DNA of 64,000 nt, taken from NCBI GenBank assembly GCA_030068145.1, contig JAPJBO010000179.1:1-64000 (forward strand), given 5' to 3'. The notes beneath the pieces were generated by a model. It ran no database searches and was not told where the DNA came from. It was given only the letters and a program-made list of their open reading frames with translations. Positions 56,419 through 64,000 of this stretch are shown in pieces. Every line of letters starts with the position of its first letter. Position 1 is the stretch's first letter. Position numbers and translations under genes: made by a program. The stretch is from Diplonema papillatum (Eukaryota; Euglenozoa; Diplonemea; Diplonemida; Diplonemidae).

Positions 56419-56550
56419 ATGAGTCGTAAGTTGCTAACGACCAACATCGGAACCCGCTTCGCAGCGACGTTGGTCTTCTGGCTGCGGAGTCTATCATGGG
56501 TCAGCTCCAACCCTCTCCCGACGACAGGCGTGGAACTCGCGCTTGATTTT
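56419..56550 (+). pseudogene. 132-bp scrap of element A ORF2 at a viral junction
   Basis: Matches element A at about 49979-50110 with one substitution, in frame with the polymerase fragment that follows. It has no element ends, poly-TC or target duplication, so it looks like filler DNA. Confidence 0.85.
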
Positions 56551-56757
56551 GACACAAGGGACACAGAGTTGCTTGATCTCTTGTTGGGTAAAGGTGTGTT
56601 TCCGTATTCATACTTCGATAGTCCGAAGAAGTTGAGAGCGAAGTCACTGCCATCGATACAACTATGGTATGACTGCCTAAAGCAGGGTGACATCAAACAA
56701 GCTGACTACGACAAAGCATGCAATGTGTGGAATATGCTGAAGTGCAAGACCTTCAAA
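56551..56757 (+). pseudogene. DNA polymerase B fragment (end of exonuclease domain), plus-strand piece
   Basis: 69 codons with KGVFPYSYFDS, a conserved landmark before exonuclease motif III in protein-primed Polinton polymerases, ending CKTFK. The continuation expected in the family (YHDFYLN...) lies on the opposite strand at 58362. See 56767-58362. Confidence 0.75.
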
Positions 56758-56766
56758 GTCAACGCA

Positions 56767-58362
56767 AATATACCTCTTGTCGTCGAAGGCGCTCAGCGCT
56801 ATCTTCTGAGACCTCACAGTGTGCAGCTGGTGATCCTTCTTCTCAATGCTATTGATCGTCACAACGTGCTTCTTGTGAGATGCAAGAGTGCTTCGATATG
56901 TGTCCAAGTGGAGAGTTTTGCTGACAGACTTTGCAATACCTTTAGCCTTGTTGTCTCCGTTCTTCTTGATGGTCGAGTAAGCATAGCACTTCGCCCTCAA
57001 GCCAATGAACTCTTCCATCACATCACCTGCCAGCTCGTCTTTGAACTTCCCTGGAACCTTCTTGTTGTGTACGTCATGCAGTTCATGGGTTGTTGGGTAG
57101 TTGCTGAAGTCAAAGTGCTCAGACAGCTTCGCAAGCTCCTCATCCAGGTCTTTCGTTGTTATCTCTAACACAAAGCTGTCAGTATCAGTGTAGGCCATTG
57201 TCACATTCTCCCTTCCGAAATGTGGGACAAGTGTATCGTAGAAGAAGCTGCTCATAAGAAGCTTGCTGTAGTCGAGGATTTGTGATCCAATGTAAACTGG
57301 CTTGTCAAGAGTAACGTCGTTCTGCATGAATTGAAGTAACTTGCTGCTCTTCAGGTCGACAGTGCTGCAGTTGAAGAATGGCTTGCTTTGCCACTTTGCT
57401 ATGTATTCCGCGATTTCCTGATCTGTCATTTGGACCTCTTCCCCATTCACTTTCTTTGTCTTGTCGTAAGGGATGTTCCTCATCTCTGTTCTACCACGAA
57501 CGTTTTCCAGTGTCTTCCCATAGATCGAGTTGTTCAGCAACTTATACAAGTCCTTCTCGAAATCATTCCTTGCCTGTGCTCTCAATGCACTGTTCTTGTC
57601 GATGTACGGCTTCATGATGTAGTCCTGCTTGAATGACGCAATTCGATGGACCTTCTTCAACTTGAGACCCTGCCTGAGGAGGAACTGCAAGTACTCAATA
57701 TTGTATGTTTGCTTCACTCTATCCTTGAAGTCTGCAATAAGCTTCCTATCCTCTGCATGCTTCTCGACACCAAGTACTGTCTTCTGGTAGTCTGACAACT
57801 CTTCATCTCTGACTGTTCGATTGTATGGTGCAAGAGGGAAGTCCCAGTGCTTGTCATGAAGGGAGGACGGATACTCAAGGTCAACTCCCAGAACATACCC
57901 TATGTCGCTCGTTGTATTGTAGTTGGTAATCATCTGCTCCACCTCCACCAAACTCTTGTTTGAATTCATCCACTTGATGTCACCATAGGGAAGCTTCTTG
58001 CACATGGCCCACCCATACAAGTTGTTTGCATCAATGTACAACAGCCACTTGTCTCCATCCCTTCCCTTGCTGTCACCTCTTGTGTGCTTGTTGTTCGCCT
58101 CGCAGTGCCTCTTCACAGCACATGTGAAACCTCCTCGTTTTTGGTCTTCAAACAACTCATACAGTTCTGGGTCAGTCAGGCTCTCCATGGTAACACAACC
58201 CTCTTCACGTTGTTGCAGTAACCATGCATCATAGCTAAAGCTAGGGAGACTGCAGTAGTCGCATATGTCAAGCTTGTGTGTTTCGTGGAGATTCTTCCTT
58301 TGTGCCTGTAGGACGTCGGCAAGACCAAGCACATCCATGTTGAGGTAGAAGTCGTGGTAGTG
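56767..58362 (-). pseudogene. Protein-primed family B DNA polymerase, inverted piece (exo III and palm)
   Basis: The open frame from about 58398 contains YHDFYLNMDV (exo III), DANNLYGWAM (motif A), NNSIYGK (motif B), YTDTDS (motif C) and near its end SAFDDKRYI. This is the DNA_pol_B_2 type used by Polintons, adenoviruses and linear plasmids. The C-terminal last residues and the whole N-terminus are missing from this piece. The N-terminal neighbour is the plus-strand fragment 56551-56757, consistent with inversion of about 1.6 kb. The gene cannot make a normal polymerase in this arrangement. Confidence 0.85.
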
Positions 58363-58418
58363 AGTTACAACCAAGGCGTACTGTTGAGTTCTATACATAT
58401 CTATGAGGTATGTAAGTC

Positions 58419-59816
58419 TTACAGCACAGCACTGACCTCCTGTACAATCCCTGTCTTCAAGTTGAAGTCAACCACCTTATCGTAGTACACCAAACAGTAC
58501 AAGTACATGTCATAGCTGGTGTCTCTCTCAATGTTGACAGTCAGTGTGTTCGCCTGAGTGCTTGACACACTGTCTTGGTTCAATGTGTTCTGTAGGTCAA
58601 AGCAGTACAAAGGATAGTACTTCCAGTCATTGTAGGACAGCAGCCCTTGAGTGGTGAACCCCATTGCCTCAGGGTCTATGTACGCACTGTGCATCTTCAT
58701 GTATTCCTTGTAAGCAGACTCCCACTTGTTCTTCCCCATCTCAATTTCAATGTCTTTGCTTGGCACCTTGAGGCCGTTCAGGTCAACAGAGATCTTCTTC
58801 ACCATGCCACTATCAAAGCGTGACACATCATGTTCTTGACTGGTTTCCCTGACTTTCGTTTGACAAAAGATGATGGCACGTTTGATCCTTGTGTGGGACT
58901 TGATGGGGACAGGCCATGAGAGGTATGTATCACCAGCTGCAAACTCTTTTCTCTAGATTTGCGAAGACTCAAAGACAGCTTGAACCATGCCAGACTTACT
59001 GATGTAGTTGAGAACCCCAGCGAGTGGTGAAGGAGCCAACGTGACACGAGGCATCCATATCCTCATGCCATAGCCCACCCAGTTCAAGGCACGGTCACCC
59101 ACCCCAGCAGAGCGAAGTACAAGAGCACTGTCGTCACTCACCTCAAAGTTGAACTCCATAGGTATGTTGGTGAACATCTTCTTGTGGTGTTGGAAGATGT
59201 TGAAGATGAGGCTGAGAGGCACCATGCAATGTATCTCTTTGTTCCCTGTGGTGAGTCTTGCACGGTGAGCAGTACTCGAGTCTCTGTTTGCAGTGTCATC
59301 AAACCCGTCAACGTGATCATCATTAATGACATCCTTCCAAGTGATGTAGTGACTAAGCAGATTGCTCCCCACAGTGCCATCATACTGCTTCGTGAAGTGA
59401 ATGAGCGACTCAGCATTCATCTGCTGCCCTGCAAAGTTAGGAGTGTCCTCGATGTTGACACCACCGATCTTGAGTGTTTTCCTTCTGAAGAAGTTGAGTA
59501 CATTTGACGCAAAGGCAGCCTTGTTGTCATTATTATCAGCAAATGTCCATGCTTCTGTTGCAGCCAGGTTCTTGTGTGTTGCAAGATTGTCATAACCGTT
59601 GCCACCTGCGTTGACCTTTACCATCTTGAAGGACATCTCCAAGAACCCTTCAATGTGGCTGCTCTGGTCAAGCAAGGTGAAGGTAAAGTCCCGCTCAACT
59701 CTTCCAAACTGATTCTGCAGGTTGCTCGACTTACCAGTGTCTTGGATTGTGATGTAGTCGTACCCACTGACATCGGAGTGTCTCTTGGTTTTCTCACTGA
59801 GATTGTAGAAGCTCAT
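58419..59816 (-). CDS. Polinton-like major capsid protein, right copy, with in-frame TAG at codon 288
   Basis: 466 codons in one frame from ATG 59816 to TAA 58419, interrupted only by TAG at 58953-58955. The C-terminal third has GLLSYNDWKYYPLYCFDL, a hallmark of double jelly-roll capsid proteins of Polintons/adintoviruses, followed by beta strands. The N-terminal part includes PMEFNFEV and WVGYGMRIWMP. The 178 codons after the TAG have no further stop, so the break is either recent or suppressed. The ATG overlaps the upstream TGA (ATGA). It lies next to the rearranged polymerase. Confidence 0.8.
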
Positions 59817-60565
59817 TTTGATAGGCGGATTCTATCTTGAGCAAAGAGAAATTTCTGTAACTGTGGTTCATCATTGAGGATTTCAGGTCTGAGTGAAGGG
59901 AAGGATCGTTGTGCTATTCCCTGCATGAGCTCAAAGGATGGATCTAGTGGCGGGAGGAGTTTGAGTCTTTTGGGAGGTCTTTGTGTGTCTTTGTGGCTTT
60001 CTTGTGCTTCTTCTTGTGGGTGAGATCGCTTTCCCCCTCTCTTTGGAGGAGGAGGAGGTGATGGTTGCTTTGGCTGTGTGCGCATTTGCTCCGTGTCGTC
60101 ACTTGTGTGATCTCTTTCCCTCTTCCGACGTTCTCTGGCCTCTGCTCGAGGATTACTTGTCAGGTCCTTCTCTCGCCAATCAGGACCAGCAATCTTAGAC
60201 ATGAAGTTGTCCATTTGTGACTCATGTTCTGCTTGTTCTAGAGCAGTGCTTGGAGGATGTCCAAAGTCTGCTTCTTCTTGCCCATGTCGTACTTCTTCTT
60301 GTGTTTCCTCTTCTTTTTCATCCCCATGCTCCTCCTCTTCCTCCCCTTTTACTTCCCTCTCCTTCACTTTCAACAACCTTTCATTCCTCACCTTCCTCCC
60401 ACTGCTCAGTCTTGCATTCACTTGAGCCACACTCACAACACTGAACACCTCCCTTGAATACTTCTGCTTTGTCCCCTTTGCATGTATGTTCTTACTCAAC
60501 AACACCCTCACTCTATCACCAGGTTTTACACGAGACTGCGACACACTTGCTTTGTCCATGTTCAT
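59813..60565 (-). CDS. Integrase C-terminal-like / acidic protein, right copy
   Basis: Identical frame to 995-1747. Four-base overlap with the capsid start. Confidence 0.5.
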   Translation of the reverse strand: MNMDKASVSQSRVKPGDRVRVLLSKNIHAKGTKQKYSREVFSVVSVAQVNARLSSGRKVRNERLLKVKEREVKGEEEEEHGDEKEEETQEEVRHGQEEADFGHPPSTALEQAEHESQMDNFMSKIAGPDWREKDLTSNPRAEARERRKRERDHTSDDTEQMRTQPKQPSPPPPPKRGGKRSHPQEEAQESHKDTQRPPKRLKLLPPLDPSFELMQGIAQRSFPSLRPEILNDEPQLQKFLFAQDRIRLSK

Positions 60566-60930
60566 GTCAAATCAAAGACTTGGATAAGAATGCTGCACGT
60601 GCATGGAGGGGAGAGGAGATACCTAAAGAGGACATCATCACACCAGGCAAATCCAGATTCGATGAGAGTGCAATGATACACGACCTACAGTACACGCATG
60701 CCACAAAGACAGGGAAGAGTGCTAAAGAGGTACGCAAGATGAAGCACAAGGCTGACCTGCAACTCATACGGTCAAACATCTACCATGCACTTGACCCGAA
60801 CAACAAGAGTGCAATTGACAGAGTGCAGCACATAGCAAGCATCCCCACCTTCCTCATCAAGATCCTAGGGGAGACTGCATATGGGAAGATCACAGGGAAT
60901 GGACTGGAGATTAATTGTACATACAAGTGA
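60565..60930 (+). CDS. Phospholipase A2-like protein, right copy
   Basis: Same as 1747-2112: HDLQY catalytic motif present, no in-frame ATG. Confidence 0.5.
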   Translation, partial: CQIKDLDKNAARAWRGEEIPKEDIITPGKSRFDESAMIHDLQYTHATKTGKSAKEVRKMKHKADLQLIRSNIYHALDPNNKSAIDRVQHIASIPTFLIKILGETAYGKITGNGLEINCTYK

Positions 60931-60942
60931 TGTATGTATTCC

Positions 60943-61158
60943 TTATATTGTGACCAACCCATTCCCAAGCACAACACCATGCCTCTTCGATATGTCAGCC
61001 AGCACATCAAGCACTTTCTTGTTGTCTCTTTCTTCTTGCTTTTCATGCCTCTCCTCCTCACCCACACCACCACCCTCCACTAAATCACTCCAGGTTCTCT
61101 TCCTTGACGGCCTTCTGTCAGGAAGACTGTCCCTCACTAGGTTTGACCAAGATGACAT
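60943..61158 (-). CDS. Small ORF (71 aa), right copy
   Basis: Same as 2125-2340. Confidence 0.4.
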   Translation of the reverse strand: MSSWSNLVRDSLPDRRPSRKRTWSDLVEGGGVGEEERHEKQEERDNKKVLDVLADISKRHGVVLGNGLVTI

Positions 61159-61160
61159 TT

Positions 61161-61699
61161 TTAGTATGAAGACTTTACTTTACGAATGATTACATGATAG
61201 TTCACATTCTCCCCTTGGTTGTTGATGCGCTTTCCATTCTGGTCCGTCAGCCAGAACCTGATGCTGTTGATCTGTGTCTTGTTGATGGGGACATAGTAAG
61301 AGCTACCCGGTTCCACCACATTGTACAAGCTGCTGGGAGGTAAGGACGGTGGGCTGACAACATATAATATATGGGACTTGGTGCCTGATGTGCCAGAGTT
61401 GTGGTAGGAGTACTTTGGATTCACAAGATCACAATGGACAACCACTGCTTGGATTCCGTTTGTGATGTCTGCAACGTTGGGTGCAATGTTCTCACCATGA
61501 CGTATGACTGTGTTCTCATCAAAGCCCAAGATGTTGTGGAAGGAACCTGTCCTGAAGTTGACTTGGTGGGCGACAGGCATTGTGATCTTATCTCATAGTT
61601 GGCGACTTCATCAAGGTAGATGGGAGGGTTGTAGGCAACAGTGAAGTCCGTGGAGAGAGGTTCTCCTTCAGAGGAGACAAAGAGCGATAGTTGTTCCAT
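61161..61699 (-). pseudogene. Penton-like minor capsid protein with frameshift, right copy
   Basis: Same as 2343-2881. The frame change falls near 61580-61598. Confidence 0.6.
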
Positions 61700-61700
61700 T

Positions 61701-62234
61701 TTATGAGTTGACTTCTTGTGTAAGTAGTTTGTGTTCATCGACGTCTATCTTGTTGTTGTTGAGGAGCCAGTCAAGGATAGTGGCTGCTTCTTGTTTGACA
61801 GCCTGACTTGTGTTCCCTGCCTTCTGCCCTCCTATCAACAGCATCAGTCTATTCATTGCACCCTTCGTGTCCATTTGGTACACACCAGTCCCAGCCTTTC
61901 TCCCTTTACCCTTGCTTCCTCTCCCTCTCCCTTTCAACGATGGCTGTGTGGGTGACAGAGCTTCAGGTGTTTGTGGGTCTAATGTTCCCTTGGGGACACT
62001 TGATTGGAATGAAGGTATCAGCTCTGGTGATGCGGTAGTGAGAAAGGTCAAGAAGCCGTCTGTTGTCTGGTTTTCTTCATCAACAGTCTTGATTATCGTT
62101 GCACAGTTCAGGGTTTGCTCGTGTTGGGAACCTTGTTCATAGAGAGCATCAGATCGCTGTTGTGCTATTGAGTTCTTCAGTCTGTCAATATCAAGAAGGA
62201 GATTCTCCAGACTAGACGTGTTGTTCAGCTGCAT
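61701..62234 (-). CDS. Small basic virion-associated candidate, right copy
   Basis: Same as 2883-3416; ATG 62234. Confidence 0.55.
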   Translation of the reverse strand: MQLNNTSSLENLLLDIDRLKNSIAQQRSDALYEQGSQHEQTLNCATIIKTVDEENQTTDGFLTFLTTASPELIPSFQSSVPKGTLDPQTPEALSPTQPSLKGRGRGSKGKGRKAGTGVYQMDTKGAMNRLMLLIGGQKAGNTSQAVKQEAATILDWLLNNNKIDVDEHKLLTQEVNS

Positions 62235-62248
62235 TTTTCTTATTGAAA

Positions 62249-62992
62249 ATGATTCACAATTATGTTCAGAGGACTGAGCCACATGCAGATGGTGAACACT
62301 CAAAGCTTCTCCCTTCGTGGCTGTTCAGGATGGTGTCAGTTGGCCCTTCTGGGTGTGGGAAGAGCACAGTGATGGGGAACATGCTGATGAACAAGGAGCT
62401 GAAGTTGCCGTTTGACAGGGTGTTTGTGATCAGCACAACACTGCACCAACCGATCTACCAGGTGATGATGGAGCACTTTGCAGGTAATGACGAGAAGATA
62501 CGAAGTGAGCTGGAACTGGAGTTGAAGAAAAAGAAGGTTAGTGAGGAAAAGATCGAAGAGACCTTGGAAGCCTTGAAGCCAACAGCAGAGTTCTTCGACA
62601 GTGTGTATGAGTTCGATGTCGAGGAGCTTGACCCAAAGCAGAAGAACCTTGTGGTCTTGGACGATGTTGTGTTGGAGAAGAACCAGAGCGACTTCATCAA
62701 CCTGTATGTGCATGGACGGTATCGGAACATCTCTCCTGTGTACTTGAGTCAGAGCTTCTTTGCCACCCCAAAGGTGATACGGCAGAACTGCAGCTGCTTC
62801 CTGTTGTTCAACCTCAACAAGAAGGAGAGGCGACTTGTAGCATCTTCGTGCAGTGACCTTGAGCCTGATGAGTTCAACAGCATGTTTGATGGTTTACCCA
62901 GGCACAGCTTTGTCATGATTGACAACCAGCCTATTGTTCCTGAACTGAAGTATCGGCGGAATTTTGATGAGATTGTATTTCCAGGAAGGTAA
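62249..62992 (+). CDS. Packaging ATPase, right copy
   Basis: Same as 3431-4174. The full Walker A and B are present, and the gene is intact. Confidence 0.85.
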   Translation: MIHNYVQRTEPHADGEHSKLLPSWLFRMVSVGPSGCGKSTVMGNMLMNKELKLPFDRVFVISTTLHQPIYQVMMEHFAGNDEKIRSELELELKKKKVSEEKIEETLEALKPTAEFFDSVYEFDVEELDPKQKNLVVLDDVVLEKNQSDFINLYVHGRYRNISPVYLSQSFFATPKVIRQNCSCFLLFNLNKKERRLVASSCSDLEPDEFNSMFDGLPRHSFVMIDNQPIVPELKYRRNFDEIVFPGR

Positions 62993-63435
62993 GAGAAAGG
63001 ACATGTCTGAGAAAACAACGAAAGAAGCTACTGCTAGCCCTTCAGTTACGACAAGAGACGTCAATTCAAGTGGAAGTGTTGGGAGCAAGATAGTGAAGGT
63101 GATGTGCTGTAGAAGCAAGTGTGTTGGGAATCCACGCGTCAGTGTGCGAAGGTAATGTGTTGCTGTGAAGGTTCATGTTGCCGTGACAGCAACCGAGTTG
63201 TTTCGACCTGGGATGTCGTTAAACTCATCCACATCCTTTTCTGAGGGCAAAAGAAAACGTTGTCGAGTGTCTCAATACATTCCGTCACTCACACTTGCCA
63301 CTAAACAAGACAAAACAAAAAACAAAAAAAACAAAAAACACCAACCTTTGCTTGGACATTGCCTTGCCATACATTCCACAAACAGAATACACTCACAACA
63401 GACACACACATAAAGGCAAAACAAAAACGTTCAAT

Positions 63436-64000
63436 ATGTCCAAGATTCGTTGCCTGGCCCGCTTTCGTCCCTTGTCTCCCTCTTCCTCGCAAACACCGCA
63501 AAAGAAGGCCAAAAAGTATGCGGAGAATACTGAGGCTCCAGAGCCCCTCTTTAACGATGCACCACTGTCACAAGTACTGACGGAGGAATACACGAAGAAG
63601 TTTGACGACACCGCAACACTTGGTACGCTCCGCGAAGAGTACGGTGACGATGCAGAGAAGTGGCGCAAAGCAATGGCAGAGAAGAACATCCCCGCTGAAG
63701 TTGCAAAGCAGGCAGAGAAGCATGTGCTGTGGCCTGCTGTCGTGGACAACTTTTTCCTGTGGAAGGGAGTGAAGGGTGGCGCTCGTATACTCACATGGCA
63801 AGATCTTGAAGAGCTGGACAGACACAATGAGAACAAGGACAACAAGAGATGCCACCGCATCAAGCGTCTGCTGCAAGGAGACGTGATTCACATGCAGAGT
63901 GCCATTGAAACCAACCCAGGACCCCATCTGCTTGCAGTGCTCGATGCTTTCACGACGAAGCACCCTAAGTGGCTCGAAGAAGGGAGTTACATTCTATACC
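63436..64000 (+). CDS. Papain-like cysteine protease, copy 5, cut by window end
   Basis: The first 188 codons are visible. The cassette orientation is that of copies 1 and 2 (63445-63484), without the 60-bp block. The middle block is the copy-1/4 type, and AIETNPGP is at 63901-63924. The window ends before the catalytic Cys, so whether it shares copy 1's deletion is unknown. Confidence 0.75.
   Translation, partial: MSKIRCLARFRPLSPSSSQTPQKKAKKYAENTEAPEPLFNDAPLSQVLTEEYTKKFDDTATLGTLREEYGDDAEKWRKAMAEKNIPAEVAKQAEKHVLWPAVVDNFFLWKGVKGGARILTWQDLEELDRHNENKDNKRCHRIKRLLQGDVIHMQSAIETNPGPHLLAVLDAFTTKHPKWLEEGSYILY

Larger units (their letters stand above)
58819..64000 (+). repeat. Right copy of the 58.8-kb-spaced direct duplication
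   Basis: Matches 1-5175. The right copy has the longer A/C leader before the protease (7 bases more). Confidence 0.95.

Noticed and set aside
58363-58400. Polymerase frame extending upstream to 58398
   Set aside because: Residues before HYHDFYLN do not resemble the family and the codon at 58398 is not a convincing start, so the piece was ended at the likely inversion breakpoint.

Overview
The window is eukaryotic nuclear DNA, most likely from a protist or alga that I cannot name. The evidence is one recognisable host gene with a GT-AG intron (the SNARE gene YKT6, 36845-37940), several non-LTR retrotransposons, poly(A)-tailed retroposons, long microsatellites, and pieces of a Polinton/Maverick-like (adintovirus-like) DNA element. 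There is no prokaryotic-style gene organisation, tRNA gene or CRISPR array.

Layout. (1) 1-4174 and 58819-62992 are two near-identical copies, in the same orientation and 58.8 kb apart, of a compact viral gene block: major capsid protein, a protein with an integrase-tail-like start, a phospholipase A2-like protein, a small ORF, a penton-like minor capsid protein, a small basic protein and a packaging ATPase. A rearranged protein-primed DNA polymerase B lies next to the right copy (56551-58362). (2) Directly after the ATPase comes a papain-like cysteine protease gene with an internal 2A-like motif. It occurs five times (4611, 11155, 23511, 30144, 63436). (3) A segment running from the 3' end of the ATPase through the protease and about 4.4 kb of spacer into YKT6 exon 1 is tandemly amplified (4036-10575, 10583-12488 plus 23361-29554, 29562-37151). 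This makes two identical YKT6-ATPase chimeric ORFs. Only the last unit continues into an intact YKT6. (4) The second unit is split by about 10.9 kb (12489-23360) holding an antisense, 3'-truncated non-LTR element with two OTU protease domains, a (GT)249 tract, a 5'-truncated non-LTR element inside a short dispersed repeat, and a 1-kb inverted-repeat transposon. (5) 38-56.5 kb is a mobile-element accumulation: minisatellites, SINE-like units, three RNase H-bearing retroelement fragments joined through poly(A) tracts, one structurally complete two-ORF non-LTR element (44.29-50.73 kb) that splits a viral gene, and a decayed tyrosine-recombinase element.

How it fits together. The viral block has the morphogenesis set of a Polinton: DNA polymerase, packaging ATPase, double jelly-roll and single jelly-roll capsid proteins. 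No integrase catalytic core and no adenain-type protease are visible. Several viral genes carry lesions (amber codon in the capsid gene, frameshift in the penton gene, inversion in the polymerase), so this copy is probably not autonomous. The most unusual system is the protease family. Its copies are almost identical at the DNA level except for discrete blocks that are swapped between copies, one of them an exact 40-bp inversion that recodes the N-terminus without breaking the frame. Its 2A-like motif is intact in four copies and destroyed in one.
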